In this document: one piece after another, positions 1 to 13,500 of the stretch
Layout: every line of letters begins with the position of its first letter
Position numbering within the stretch: position 1 is the first letter of the stretch
NCBI RefSeq assembly: GCF_963678635.1
Contig: NC_087067.1
Location: forward strand, 20,456,596-20,520,595
DNA length: 64,000 nt
DNA from: Symsagittifera roscoffensis
Taxonomy: Eukaryota > Xenacoelomorpha > Acoela > Convolutidae
Reading direction: 5' to 3'
Program-made: the position numbers and the translations under genes
Notes under the pieces: model-generated
What the model was told of the DNA's origin: nothing
Databases searched by the model: none
The model's input: the letters and a program-made list of their open reading frames with translations, nothing else

Positions 1-2759
1 ATTTGGAGGGGCGGATTGTTCACATGGTCCCTAAATTGAAACGCAGAGGCGAAGCGCATTTTCCTACCTCGCGGGGAGCTGTGTAGTAAAAAAATGACAA
101 AAGTCAGTAAGTTGGACAAATTCGAAAAAAATAGTTCTCTCATCTCAAGGAAAGACAAATTCGAGCATACAAACAGCATAGAAAATATCACCAGAGTGTA
201 ACGAAGCCGACAATTCAAGGGAAGATCCTCGTTGAGCCGATAAAATTGATGTTTTAAAAGATTGGCACAATGAGGCAACTCAGCCGACTTAACGAAAAAC
301 AAAATCAATGTAGCCGAATATACCTTTTATTGCAAAAATCAAATTATGTAATCAAATTAAATCGGAAATGGTCAATCTAGAACCAAAATGATTAACAATT
401 TTCGAATAGAGCAGGTATTCGAAATGCAAACAAGCTCAAGCTATGTCAGTTGACGAGCAGCTCTGTTCAGTCATGGAGATAATCCGGTGAACAAAGTAAT
501 CCGCTACAAAAGTCTGCTATTGCAACTATTGTAACAGAGAGACGAAGCTGAGCTTCGCGCCACTTGTTATACAGAAATTTAAGGTTGAAACCCACGTAAA
601 ATGAGCTGAAACACAGCCAAAAAATTTGGTCAAAAACATAGGAAACAATTTCATGTAACAGCTACTTAGGATCTACAATAGCTATATAAGTAGCGTTCGC
701 AAAGTTAATTGCATAAGTTGGAAACTAAACCGAAGAAGCTCACATCGACAACCATTAAGCTGAAAACCATGTAGAACGTTAATATCAAAACTCTTAAAAA
801 TTATACATACAATGGTTGAATTCTGGATATCGCATGGTAAGAAATTAGTACCAGGTAGTTAAATATGAATTTTCATGAAATTAAGCATGGCAGCAGCATA
901 GCAGCATCATAAGTGATTCAACTGACTGTGTAACTAGCTGCTTACCCGAAAAAAAATCTTTTCCTTTTTGGTAACACTTGCTAATCGCAAGCGTAAAAAT
1001 CGTTTTACAATGTTCTAAAACTCAATTACCTTACACATAAAAAAGTATTAAGGCTACACAAACTCCATTCCTTTCTTTTTCATAACCAGTAGGTGGTAAC
1101 GATAAACAAAATTTGATAAAAAAAATCGAGATCCATAAGTTCTTATATGCACTTAAAACATTGCTTAAAACTGTACAACCAACCAACCTGCATATCAACC
1201 TAAAGGATGCAACCTACAGGAACAATTGCATGCAACCTACAGGAACAAATGGAGTTTATTGAAAGCCCTTCCCGCCATTTGCTATAAACTAAGATCATAC
1301 TGAAAAATTAGACAAAGAAATTACAAAACAAATGAATGCAAAGATTTCAAACAAATACCAAAAACGAACAAACAAAAAAATTGGAAAAACTCTGAAAGCT
1401 TATAAAACACCCAATCACATCAATTAAAAAGTGAAACGCAACATTAAGATAGCTGGATCACGCCAAAAACGTACAATAAACAAGGGTAGAGAAATAGTTT
1501 TTAAAAATTGTGTTCAATAGTTTTAATTTAATAAGCGCTGAAAGAAACATCTAAAACTAGTTTAATTGAACGTAAAATCAAGTTTTACGAGACTAAAATT
1601 ATATTTCAAAAAACATTCAATTTCCATATAACGAACGTTACTCGATCCTGTTTTTCGCTCGAAATTGAACTAAAAAAAGTAAATTTAAAAAAACTAATTT
1701 TTCTCGATACTGGGACTTTTTTTGGAAACTTTTTTAATGCCTCAATGTCAATTAATATGATAACCTCTTTCCGTCTTTCCGACGATTATTTGTGGTAGCT
1801 GATTTTCGTTCGGAATAAAAAAAAGGACGCCCGTAAAAAAAAACCCACTAAAGTTCATTTTGTCCAAAAACTTTTCAGCCAGAAAGAACTGCACTTCTGA
1901 ATGTCGTGCGACGCTCACCACATTCCATTGCTGACAAAACAGACAAAAGAGTTGCTAAAAAACACATTTATCCTAAATGTATGAATTATTTTGTTTGTTT
2001 TTTTATTTCTGCGATATATTAACATTCATCTTCAGAAGTTTAATATATCGAAAATATTCAGTGCAGTTTTCCTCGCTACCAGGAAATTGAGGTACGTAGA
2101 AATGCCCGCAAAAACTACTCAAATTCAAAGATCCTTCCCCCTCACTAACAATGACATAAGCTCCGATACAATTAAAATATCTTAAATTTTGTTATTACCA
2201 TTCCAATAAATCCACTAACTGCTATACAATGCTGGAAGACTAGTGAGGTCCGCGCCATGTTCACGCTACATGACCCTGTCGTACAACCTTTACATCAACT
2301 TTCAAGAGCTGTTGCGCCAACTCAACTCAAAAGACCTATTACATCATAACCAGTGCATAGAAATTATTTGCTTCAAAGCTGTTCAGTTTTTTTTCAAATA
2401 CCCTCAAAACTTTTTAACGAATAAATTGAGAAAAGATTTTTTTGCCAGTTTTGATCAAAACACAAAAAATCAAGTTATTCTGAGAAACTTTTTGCATTTT
2501 CCATTCGCAATTTCGTTATTGAAGAGCGTATTTGATTTCATTTTAGCAAAAAAATTTAAACTGAGCCCAAAAATGAACAGCGACGAAGCTGCACTTCGCG
2601 ACTTCAAGCGAGAACACGGCAAAAAATTAGCTAAAAAGGGCAAAAATCATATGAAAAAAACCTGGAGATAACGAGTCTAATGTCCTCCCAACTCAGCCAT
2701 ATGCGCTTGAAAGATGTCAAAACTAACCACCAAACAAAAAACGTCTCCAACAAATGCTT
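1..2759. other. AT-rich non-coding stretch, no gene seen
   Basis: I see no convincing coding region or RNA gene. The sequence is AT-rich with many A and T runs. A 16-base unit (gcaacctacaggaaca) is repeated twice near 1,208-1,250. The open frame at 2,243-2,671 is low-complexity K/N/F-rich, with no recognisable domain, and I treat it as chance. Confidence 0.6.
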
Positions 2760-2890
2760 TCAAACAATCTATACTATGCAGCAAGTGCCCTCAAAATTAG
2801 CACTGTTTTTATAAGTTTTTAGAGAAAAAAGTGGATTTGTAATACCACACTACGCTTGCTAGTTCGTTTGTGTAATCAAAAGTCAAACTG
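2760..2890. repeat. partial copy of dispersed repeat B
   Basis: The words around 'actatgcagcaa', followed by a gag(c)-rich stretch and 'gcttg...gtgtaa', recur in the two fuller copies at 18,957-19,300 and 22,228-22,575. This is a by-eye match over about 130 bases. The class of element is unknown. Confidence 0.4.
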
Positions 2891-3010
2891 CAAAACCATT
2901 ATTTTGAGTAAAACTTATATTACTTTAATGAAGACTTTGTACTTGGCACTTAAAAAGTCTATAGTCTTTAACTATGCCGATGAAAATCGAAGACACGATA
3001 AAAAACATAA

Positions 3011-3350
3011 TCAACTGATAGTTGGAAAAGAGTAATGAACGCAAGGCAAATGAAAAAAACCGACTTATTTTTTCAAAAATCTTTAACTTTTGAATTTCGA
3101 ATAAAAAATTAGATGGCCTTAAATCTCTTTGAATTTGCAGAATAAATTATGATGGACAACTTTTGTTTAAATTAACCCAATTTGAGAAAACTGGATCAAT
3201 AGATAAAACTTTTATTTCGCTGGGAAATCTGATAATTAATTTCCATTTTCAGAATGAGAAGTCGATCACGTTTTTAGTTACCTTTACAATTTTGCTGTTC
3301 GATAGTGGAGTTTCCCTTCCTTTTAAGAAAAGAAATGCACTGAACTTAAA
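3011..3350. repeat. dispersed repeat A, copy 1
   Basis: About 330 bases here match 18,455-18,790 in the same orientation with small differences. Shared words include 'gttggaaaagagtaatgaac', 'ctggatcaatag' and 'tttatttcgctgggaaatct'. Diverged partial copies appear near 12,110-12,230 and 16,590-16,720. There is no coding potential. It is probably a non-autonomous mobile element of unknown class. Confidence 0.6.
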
Positions 3351-4179
3351 AAGAAATCACAAGTCAAACCGCGAAAAATCAAATTTGAGCGTGAGCAAAT
3401 ATTAGGCCTTTTTCCTTAAAAAAAGACCTATATAAGAGTTTTCACTACGTTCATTACGGTAGCTTCCCAAATGACATAATTCCCAAATAGCATTAAAAAA
3501 ACTTTTCCCAATTACCATAAATTTCCAGTGTAATTCAAACGTTTTCTAACAATTTCTAATTCTAAAGTTTGCCAGGAATAAAAAACATGTGATCAAGATT
3601 TGGAGTTAATTGCTTCCAAACAACTGTTAAGCGACAATTTTGACGGATAAATTGACCACAAGAAGCTTATCAGTAACTGCATGCTTATGCTTTTCGCTTT
3701 TGATAGCAAAAAAATTCTACAATTTGTAAGATAAAATGTCCAACATTTGAATTGACAGTTTGACTAATTTTCTCACATAGTTCACAAAAAATGTTGTCTC
3801 GATTTTGTAATGCAACTGTTGCATGAAATTCATGACATTTGGGACATTTTTCTTTTTACGCCATTTGGGATTATGCCATTTGAGACCTAATCGTTCACAC
3901 ATAGGCGAAGTTGCACTTCGCATACACAAGCAAAATATGACCAACAACGCTACTGGATAAAACTGAATTAGTAAAACTGATTCAGTTTTTACAAAATGTC
4001 TACAAAATGTCTTAAGTGACGCACGCCAATTATGAATCTACATAACTTCTAAGTTACGCAAGCCAATTATGAAGCATTAGCAGTACCAGTCAATTTGAAA
4101 AGAAATTTACCAAATAAGATGCCTCAATTTATAAAGCGGACACGTTTTAATTTGTATACGAAAAAGCCCATTAAAAATC

Positions 4180-4249
4180 CGACCCTGCCCAGATTCGAAT
4201 CCTCTTATTTAGCTGCTGGCCTCCTTCCCTACCTCTACGCTACAGAGCC
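4180..4249 (-). repeat. tRNA-like sequence, probably a SINE head or tRNA pseudogene
   Basis: Read on the minus strand, the ends GGCTCTG and CAGGGTC can pair over seven positions with two G-U pairs. A B-box-like GGATTCGAATCT sits at 4,191-4,202 and an A-box-like TAGCGTAGAGG near the 5' end. The T-stem does not pair well and the D-arm is irregular, so a working tRNA is unlikely. A degenerate tRNA or the head of a tRNA-derived SINE fits better. Confidence 0.4.
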
Positions 4250-4256
4250 ATGATAT

Positions 4257-5399
4257 CTTGAAGCTAGAGTGCAATTTGTGTTAATATCCTTAGCATTGGC
4301 TACTTAACAGCTGGTTAATGATCAAAATGAACACTTTCAAAATGAACACTTTTTGTCGCAACAATATTTGCGATTTAGGTTGAAAAAAAAGAAAGTTCAT
4401 ACTATCCACAAGCTATGCTTGTGTAACTACTCTTAAAAAATGAATTTTTCGAACCAATTTTTTTTGCAAAAAGAAGAGTGCTGGCCTTGCCAACCCAAAA
4501 ACGCACGATAAGTCTTCGCCAAAGCAATTGCTCGAGCTTAATTTTAGATACGAAAGCAGGTAGCACTTTTAGAAAAGATTCGCAATCGTAATTACTTTTC
4601 TGATTACTTTTACCTAAGGGTTGAGTAGAACGTGTACCCTATACTCTGGCGTGTGTCTAATCCGTTCACTGAAAAGGGAAACTAATTATAGCTTCAGGTT
4701 TGTTTTACTCCACGCGAAGTCACGTTCCACACAGACTTGTCATACGAAGTCGAATGATCATATTCGATTATAATTTAAAACGATTATAATTTGGAAAAAA
4801 CTTGAAGTATCTGTCTAACTTCAATAAATAGCTGATAACGGTTTTAAAAATTGCCCATTTTTTTCTAAGTGGATTAAAAGTTAGCTAATTTGAACTGTTC
4901 GGCAAATTACAAATGCTTAATTGAAAATAAATACGTTTAAAACAAAGATACATGGATAAATAAATTGTCTTTCCCTTCGTGGGCTTAAGGCTAAATAGAA
5001 AATCGAAAACAGCAACCCATTTATTAGCAACTTGAAAATTAAGAAGCTATAACTTAAAACAGTTAAATACATGTTAAGTCAAGTAATGCAACAGCATGGT
5101 TTATGAGTTTAGAAAAATGAATATTTTGTCATGCAATGTTTTTCTTAAATCATTTAATTATTGAGCATTAAATTAATAGCAAAAACTGAAAATTACTATT
5201 TTAAGCTCATAAGTTGTTCTATTTTTGCTAGTAGGTTTAGTTTAGTTGTTCAACGTTTTCATCTGCGCAACTGCATGTTTTTGAAAAAATCATTTGCAAA
5301 ACTATCATGAAAACCTTGAAACTGGTAGGTTATAAAACTAAAATGGGGTGTTTTCGTCTAGACAGCCGCCCTGGTGTTGTTGTGAGAAGACTTTCCATG
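4257..5399. other. AT-rich intergenic stretch downstream of EIF4A
   Basis: No gene or recognisable repeat is seen. It is the region past the polyadenylation signal of the minus-strand EIF4A gene. Confidence 0.5.
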
Positions 5400-5405
5400 T
5401 TTATT
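5400..5405 (-). terminator. EIF4A polyadenylation signal AATAAA
   Basis: TTTATT on the plus strand reads AATAAA on the minus strand, about 60 bases after the EIF4A stop codon. It is the nearest canonical hexamer. Confidence 0.55.
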
Positions 5406-5467
5406 TGTAGTCGCCGCCTTTGTTTTTCCCACTTTTATTCTGTCATGCCAACATTTCTGCGTATCGT

Positions 5468-6760
5468 TCACAGCAAATCCATGACATTCTTGGGCAGTTC
5501 TTCAATTTTCGTGTGGTAGAAATCCTCCAGTTCATGCATTGACCGGATATCTTTCTGGGTCACGAAGTTGATCGCCACTCCCTTTCGGCCAAATCGTCCG
5601 GATCGCCCGATTCGGTGGATATAGTTCTCTCGGTTCGACGGAAGGTCAAAGTTGATGACCAGGGATACCTGCTGGACGTCGATACCTCGCGAGATCAGAT
5701 CCGTCGCAATCAGGACCCGGCTGGATCCGGTTCTGAATTCGTTCATGACGACTTCTCGTTCACGCTGAAGCATGTCGCTGTGAATTGCCGACACTGTATG
5801 TCCTTTCTCGGTCAATTTATCCTGAACATGGATGACCTTGCGCTTAGTGTTACAAAAAATAACAGCTTGAGTGATCGTCATAGTCTCATACAGATCACAC
5901 AGCGTGTCAACCTTGTACTCTTCACGTTCACAGTTCACATAGAACTGTCGGATACCGTCCAGTGTTAGTTCTTCCTTCTTGACCAGAATTCTCACAGGGT
6001 CTTGCATGAACTTTTGGGAAAGTTCTAGCGCATCTGGAGGCATTGTCGCAGACATTAGAACGATCTGCGCATTCGCGGAGATCTTCTTCAGAATGTTGAC
6101 AATCTGCTCCTTAAATCCACGCGACAACATTTCGTCAGCTTCGTCCAAAACCAACATGTGGATCTTGTCGGTCTTCAGAAGAGTTCGATTCATCAAGTCG
6201 TAAACTCGTCCAGGAGTTCCGACCACAACTTGGGCGTCTTGCATCTTCACAGCATCCACGGATACTTCAGAGCCTCCGACGCAGAAGGCCACCTGGATGT
6301 TCATGTATTCGGCCAAAGCGAAGACCACACCTCGGATTTGAATAACCAATTCACGGGTCGGAGCCATTATGAGAGCCTGAACTGACGGGTCGTCTTCCTT
6401 GATTCGTTCCAGAACCGATATCGCAAACGTGGCGGTCTTTCCTGTCCCTGATTGGGCCTGGGCAATCACATCTCGTCCCTGGGTTGCTGGGAGGATAGCC
6501 CGTTGCTGGATGGCTGAGGGATTCTCGAAACCATACGAGTAGATGCCTCGCAGCAACTTCTCTTTGATTCCGAGGTCGTCGAACTTGTCGACAGTCTTGT
6601 TCCAGTTAGTCTCAATCTCATAACCATTCTCGGTCGATCGTTGAGCGGAGCCCCGGTCCTCAGGGGGACCACGACTGGTCTCCCTGGGGCTGTTGCTCCC
6701 AACCGATTCGTTAGAAGGATTATCAGCGACTTTCAATCCACTGCCAAAAATTTCAGACAT
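5468..6760 (-). CDS. EIF4A: eukaryotic initiation factor 4A, DEAD-box RNA helicase
   Basis: ATP-dependent RNA helicase that unwinds 5' leaders as part of the eIF4F cap-binding complex in the cytoplasm. The 430-residue frame has the family blocks in order: Q motif ([12 protein letters not shown]), motif I AQSGTGKT, Ia APTRELV, Ib TPGR, DEAD box in [12 protein letters not shown], then [18 protein letters not shown] and [13 protein letters not shown]. The C-terminus [10 protein letters not shown] parallels the usual MPMNVADLI-type ending. It resembles eIF4A1/2 more than eIF4A3 by eye. The N-terminal 45 residues are longer than usual (family about 406 residues), Ser/Arg-rich and poorly conserved. 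No intron interrupts the frame. The start is the ATG at 6,760, four bases after a good 3' splice site (TTTCGTTTCAG), so a 5' UTR intron or a trans-splice acceptor lies immediately upstream. Confidence 0.96.
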   Translation of the reverse strand: MSEIFGSGLKVADNPSNESVGSNSPRETSRGPPEDRGSAQRSTENGYEIETNWNKTVDKFDDLGIKEKLLRGIYSYGFENPSAIQQRAILPATQGRDVIAQAQSGTGKTATFAISVLERIKEDDPSVQALIMAPTRELVIQIRGVVFALAEYMNIQVAFCVGGSEVSVDAVKMQDAQVVVGTPGRVYDLMNRTLLKTDKIHMLVLDEADEMLSRGFKEQIVNILKKISANAQIVLMSATMPPDALELSQKFMQDPVRILVKKEELTLDGIRQFYVNCEREEYKVDTLCDLYETMTITQAVIFCNTKRKVIHVQDKLTEKGHTVSAIHSDMLQREREVVMNEFRTGSSRVLIATDLISRGIDVQQVSLVINFDLPSNRENYIHRIGRSGRFGRKGVAINFVTQKDIRSMHELEDFYHTKIEELPKNVMDLL

Positions 6761-6775
6761 AGATCTGAAACGAAA
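6761..6775 (-). promoter_or_regulatory. 3' splice site immediately upstream of the EIF4A start
   Basis: On the minus strand the ATG is preceded by TTTTCGTTTCAG-ATCT, a pyrimidine-rich acceptor four bases before the start codon. It could end a 5' UTR intron or accept a spliced leader. The sequence alone does not decide. Confidence 0.5.
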
Positions 6776-7099
6776 ACCTCACATTAGAACGCCGTTTAAT
6801 CTTATTCTTTGTGCAAGTAAAGGTTCATTATCGAGAATTAGACTACGTGATGGATTTGGGGTTTGTGAAGTGCTGCTTCCTTCCGACCACAGTTTGTGAA
6901 AGTCCCTTGCCTGGAGAAGCCATTTGAAAATTGGAGCATAAAATCGACAATGTACAACATCGGCATAATGGCTGCTGCAGTTTTTAAGCCCCATTCAAAA
7001 GCGCCGATTCACAAAATAAAATTACGTTTGGGATAAATAGATCGCCATGTGTAACTTCATAAGAAAGTCGCAAACGAATACAAACCAAATTAATCCATT

Positions 7100-7105
7100 T
7101 TATTT
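7100..7105 (-). terminator. possible PLC polyadenylation signal AATAAA
   Basis: TTTATT on the plus strand, about 340 bases past the phospholipase C stop codon on the minus strand. It is the nearest canonical hexamer I noticed before the EIF4A start. Confidence 0.3.
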
Positions 7106-7443
7106 AAATTGGAGCAACTTACCGTAGTGTAGTTATTCACGTAAGTCTAATAAGAATGAAATTAAAGTGAGTCAATCGCTTGGAGGACAAATAAGACAAA
7201 CCGTGTGTGCTATTGTTAACTTGTTTGAACTGAAGTCATAACACTGACGATGAAAATTACGTTGGTCCAAAAATAACATCAATTCGAACCTCATGTAAAA
7301 GTTAGTAGTTGCAATCTCGAATGTTTTAATGTCAACTTCAAACATCCGTCAATTCCGTGAAAACAAAAACGAACGCACAACATCATTCTTAAATGACCTT
7401 GGTTGACCTTCGTTGCCATTATTTCACCATCTGTCCATTCAGG

Positions 7444-7529
7444 CTAAGTTGAAATAGAAACTCGCACAAATAGAGAAGCATACGGAAGCAGACTGTAATT
7501 ATGATCGTGCAACGGAACTGTCACATATC
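7444..7529 (-). CDS. PLC exon 17: end of C2 domain and stop
   Basis: Acceptor GTTTTGCAG. It encodes GYVTVPLHDHNYSLLPYASL, FVRVSIST and TAG, matching the final GYRHVHLL...LFVKISI strands. The protein stops right after C2. Confidence 0.88.
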
Positions 7530-10500
7530 CTGCAAAACTCAAAAGTAGATATATTTATTTTAAGAAGACCATCCATTGCTCTTTTCAACTCCTCTAAAAC
7601 CGCCCCCCCCCCCCCCCCAACACAGCATTTTTTATTTTTATAGTTGTTTCACGTGTTATTATGTCTAAATGCGTGACATCACGACTAAAAAATGAAGAAC
7701 AAATCTGGTCACAAGCGTCAGTAGCCATTTTCCCATGCCAAGTTTCGATGCAATATGACAGAAAAAGACAAAATAGCTTGGTCTCAATGTCAAAATTTGT
7801 ATGCATGTAACTCTCATCCCAAAGGGAATGGCACTTGCAATACCGTTTTGCTTTTGCTCTAGAGAAATGGTCTGGAAAAAATTTTAAAAAATAGACCATT
7901 CTGGAGTGCTAGGAAGTGTATGCAGTTGATGCCAACTAGATCATCTGCATCCAGGTCTTTGTCGATGACCTCGAACAGGACGAAGGCCAGTTCGGGACAG
8001 TCTACGATGAAGTTGGCCTTCTCATTCCACACTGGGTTGAAACCTAGATTACATTAGATCCGTTCATTAACTATCATTACTTTTTCACTGCTTCTAAAAA
8101 TGATCAGAGGAGAGAACTGTAATGAAAATCTCGACAGTAGCAATTTTTTGATTGTCAAAAAGTTCAAATTAGTCACATAACACTCACGTAATCTTGCAAT
8201 CCATAATACAACACCCATTCAAATTATCAATAGTTAGAAGATGATATCAAGAATGCCTTCAAAAGCAATCACAGATGCCTTTAAAATCCTGAATTGAAGA
8301 AACATAAGGTAAGAAGACCGGCTCTTATATGCCGTTTATAGTTTCCTACAAAGAACACCAAAAATGCTGCTTAAGGGATATATTTATTCTGCTACCAGTA
8401 TCAGGAGGGAGGCTCAAATGTATAAGAGTCAAAATACCGTTGTCTTTTATGATCTGAGTCTTAAAACTCTGGCACTTGGCCTTTCCGATCTTGTCAAAGA
8501 GAGAGACCTTGACAAATACATCGACCATATCACCACAAAACTTTCCATTGTCTTTCGTTTTTCGTGGCAAGTGAGCGCCTCCCAGGATCTGTAACATTAT
8601 AACTAGACCTATAACATATTCATCAACGCGCTTCTGCCAGCTTACCAACTATTCAAAGCAACGAAAAGACCGATGAACCGTGATAAAATCCAAAAATAAT
8701 GATCTCAGCCGTAAAACACCTGGTTTGAACTTGGTTCAACTGCCTTTGTTTCGAAACACGTTCACAATTTGAATTCGAGGTAATTTGAACGCACGTGCAC
8801 TTTGAGGTATCGTTTTTTGAGAATCTCCCGTTCTAGCGTCTCCTTGTTTCTCATCTCCAAGGTCAAAGGGTTGAAGAAAGTTCCATCTGGAAAAGAAAAA
8901 CATCTGCAAGAGAAAACTGGCTCTTTTCCTCCCCCCCCCCCCCCCCCCCCCCCCCACCTGCAAATTTTTATATATGCAGTTACTGTTCACCTTGTCCGAT
9001 TGTCATGAAAATTGACATGCAGACTAATTAGGCAATGACAAACATATTTGGTCTTCATAATTAACCTCGTAAAACCACTCGTTAGACCATAAAGTTCATG
9101 TTTGAGTGAGGTGAGGGGGGGGGGGGGAAGAGCCGAAAAACTCTCTTGATGTGGAGAAACATCTTGTTGTAAAGAGATTTTTGACGAGGAGAAAATTCTT
9201 GATGTAAATTTGCGTTTGAAACTTTCATTTATGAAAAACATAGGAATAAAAAAAATCACTCAATTTAATTAACCCGATGACTCCCTTTTGATATAAACCC
9301 ACTTTTAGGTCTGAGGTAGTATGGCTTCAGTAAAAATCCACAGCCTCCATTCCTCGCAAACATTGCCTGGTTGAATATGAAATAGTAGTCTGTAGTCTGC
9401 ATGTTCAGACAGGCATACTGCACTCCACACATCCACATGTCGCGGGGGTCGAAGTGACCCGATAGCACTTGCATGTTGCCGGGATACACTTTTACCTAAC
9501 AGCAAGACTAACTAATGTTTTGCCAAATAGTTCCGAAATATCCCTAGACTTAAAAGAAGATGTGCAAACCATTTTCAACAAAAATATATTAGACGGCCCA
9601 GTTTTGTCTTGTGAGAAAAATAGGTTCTGCTTACGGTTAGCTCAAAGTCATTTTTATCAACCTAACATAACCTTTAAAATAAGACATTTGACAAGGTCCA
9701 GGTTTAAAAAATGAAATTATGGGTTTAAAAAGAGGGAAACCCCGAAAAAGAAAGACTAGCTTGCCCTGCCTGTGATCGCTTCGTCCACTCGACTAGAGCT
9801 TCCGCACTTGTTTCGCCGTACTCTGAAGGACACTCGCCGCTATCTTTCAAGTTCTTGGCAAATACCGAGTCTTCGAAACGTTTGTTGGAGCATAGAGAGT
9901 AAAACTTTTTCTTCGCCAAGCTCGTAAGTAAATTTGGTTGGCCTGAAAATGAAGTAGTTCAGCATTGCGTGAAAACAAATATTTGGCACTGATATCATAA
10001 TACGATTGAAGATAAAAAATAGTTCTCACACTTTTTTGGAGTTTTAGTTCCTGGAATAAGAACAATTTGTTTAAACTTCATTTAAGTTTATACGAAGATA
10101 ATAGAATGGAGATCAGTATTGGAAAAAGATGATCAAACCTTTAACGAACACTTCGTCGAGATTTTTAGACGGAATGCCTCGACAGACATTGATGAATTTC
10201 TCATGTCTCAATCTTTTATTCTGTTCAAACGAATAGCTCAATATCAAAAATTAGTAAGAAGTTCCGGTTAATAACTCGACTAATTAACTAATTATTACAA
10301 TTTTGCCAAAATTTAAATTAAAAAAAATTTAAATATATCGAACTCGAAATCTGAATAAAAATGGCAATTGAATTTTATAAACTGTACACTTATAACTGCA
10401 ATTGACAACCCGAAAAGGTGCAAAAATAGATCAAAAAAGGAAGTCAACTTTATTCCTTAACGCTAAATTGTGTTCTATTTCTTTCATCTATTTTTAGGAG

Positions 10501-13500
10501 GAACTAAATATGATGCAATGAATGTCTCATCAGTCTATTTATTTTTCCCTGGGAAAGAAAAAAAATAATACATCTTATTGCCAATTTAGCACAAATCACA
10601 CAGCTTACCTGGCGAAAGAGAAAAATACTTCGTTGAAGGTGAAAGAACAATGGCTAAACAGACCTAAAAAGATGAGATGACTAGCAAAGGAAACAAATTC
10701 AGGCGAACACTTGGGTATAAGACAATCCGTAAGTTTAGTTGCTTGTACGTTCCTGAATCAGTTTCCAGGAAATAAAAATAGTAACGCACAATTATTACTG
10801 AATTTGAAGGTTTTCAGTTCTGGAAGTGGACGTTAAATATAACTTTTTACCACGTCAACCTGACACAAAATATTGGGAAAATGAACTACGATTTTTCCGG
10901 CCACTTTTAATTGTTTGCCTATTATGCCTCAGCATATTTTTTGACAAGTTATGCTTTCAACTATTTACGAACACAGCATGAAATAATTTTATCGTAATTC
11001 CTCAGTTGTGCTAATCAAAAGAAAAAGCGATATATGAACTATTGTTAGCCAATTTAGTCACTTTGGGATACTAATTACATAATAAACAGACCATTAAGGA
11101 AAACTATTGGTTTTAGATTAGCTCAATTTTATCTCTTACGCAGTTGACTAAATTTGCCAACCAAAAATTGCTCAAGCAGGATTAAAATGACCAAATGTTT
11201 AAAACAACTTTCAGAATTTCCAAAATTTTATGGTCTTATAAGCTGCTGCGGTAAACGTGGTCATTTCTTATCTGTATTTTACAATTTTTAGTCAAAATTG
11301 GTAAAAAGAATTGTTATCTAATAAATGCTAGATATCTAAAATTGTTATTAAGTGTCATAATCTAAAATCAGAGAGCAAACCTTGATTATAATGAACCCTT
11401 TCAGCTCTTCTGGACTCGGGAGCAGTTGGTTGTTCCGCAGTTTCTCGTCGGTCAACAGATTTTCTGTTGCAAAATGAAACGTAAAAGAAACATAACTCGA
11501 AAACTGGAGAAAAATGAAAAAATTGATACCCTTGAAAACTTCAATGAAAATCTTGTTCATGGTGATTTTGGCATCGTCGTTTTTCTCAACATGATCCTCA
11601 ATGCTCAGAATAACAGGATATCTGAAAATGAAAATACTCTCAAATGTAGTGAGCTACAAATCAATTAATTAGCAAATAAAGAATGATAAATGTAACGCAC
11701 TCAAATGCATTCACTTAAATTCAAAAAATCTTTTTTTTTGCTGTTAACTTTTCACAATCTATTTTTATTACGTTCTGTCTGAAGTGTTATTAAAATTTGT
11801 ATAGTGGCGAATTGTCCACGAGTAACTAATTTTGTAAAACCACTAACAAAACTCATGTTCGCCTTAAGAAGCGACAATTGAAATTATCATAATAACATAT
11901 AGTAGCAAGTTCCTAAAACTCTAGCTTCTGTTCTAAAACTGTGACTTTTTAATGTTCTTCCAAGCTGGTATTGTTATAAATTAACACAGAGGTAAGCAAG
12001 TAACTCAGAAACACCAAAAAAAAAATTGTTGAAAATTTTTGCAACAGGCCAAGTGGATCTTCGCACCACTTGCAATAAATTTAAAACCAAAAACATTTAG
12101 ACAACATGAATATAGCAATTGGAAAAAATTCAACGAACGCAAATAAAACAGAAAAAAAAATCTAGTTTTTTCTCGAAAAAAATAGATGTCTTTAAGTTTG
12201 TGAATTTCTAGAATTCTTTATGCTTTCGTTTTTTTTTGATAAAATAAACCCAGCTAATTATAACCCTCATGCAATTTTTGAGTTTTGTCTACTTTAATCA
12301 AGATTTATTATTAGCTAGCGACTTTTGGCGAGAGAGAGAGAACGATCAGAAGGTATCCTAAAATTTTCTTACTGTGATCTGACGAATGCATACTTTTTGA
12401 TAGCTTCACATGCTTCTCTCAGAGGAAGTGGACTGGTGGGGAAGTTGAGATGTTTGATGACTGGCTCAGAGTTTGAAGAGCCAGGGTGCACGTCCACTAC
12501 AAAAACTTAGACATGTCACAAAATATAATATTTTATTTACTTCTAATCCATTTTCAGAATTCAAAACCGTTCTCAGTATCACAGTAAAGAGATCGGTTTT
12601 AATTTTAGGTTATACGTACGTTCCAAGAACCGGACTCCCATTTTGAGAACTCTGATGTAGGCGTCTGACGTGCAGTCTGAAGTCAATTGGTTCCCTTCTA
12701 AGTATCTAAAGGATGCATAAAACTCGTCCGAAAATTAAAATCACCTTTTGTTGCTGAAAACCACTTTTTGCTCCATAGCTCTTGCAGAAAAAATGTGAAT
12801 ACAAACATTCGGCTACGCCAAGCTTTCATTCTTATATTAAAAAGACTTATCTTCTCTTCTTGGAAGCGAATTTATTCCAAGCTTTTATGAACTAGCTATG
12901 TTTGGGCGAGGCGCAGTAAGTTGTACTCAAATTTAGTTTAGTCTATTCAGATTGACTAATCAGTTTAGTCTATTAGAACCAATCAGCAAAACTACACCTA
13001 ACGATTAGAAACTCATAGATAATCTAACGTATTATGAGAAGAATTGATGTAGTAATGGTTCAGAGGTAATCTCATATCCATGTTCACTCTGCTTTCCACT
13101 CGTTTGACTGCAGTGCACTTTTCCGAAAAAAGGAAGTGGACGAATCCCGCAAAAGACAGAGTGTTTGGCTTGTTCCATGTTTCTCGGTATCGATATATGG
13201 TTGATTCGGCATCGGGACATGGCACCTAGAAAACGATTAACTTCAAATTCAATCCTAATTTATGGACCTGGAACGGTTTGTTCAGTGAGATCATTTATCT
13301 ACGAGGTAAAGAACAAAAACTCGAGCTGCACAGATACTTGAATCTTCCGACTACCCTTTTAAATCTACCAAATAGTTTGCAAAAAATCTTTTTGTTCCGA
13401 CAATTGAAAGTGGGGAGAAACTTTGTATTCGCGTTTTAGTTTTTTTTCCACGCAAAATCAGGTACCACAAATAATCGTCTCACTGGGTCGAATGATATAT

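Noticed and set aside
2243-2671. 142-codon frame as a gene
   Set aside because: Low-complexity composition, no motif, no splice or conservation evidence.
4180-4249. Functional tRNA gene
   Set aside because: The acceptor ends pair, but the T-stem and D-arm do not. A SINE or pseudogene is likelier.
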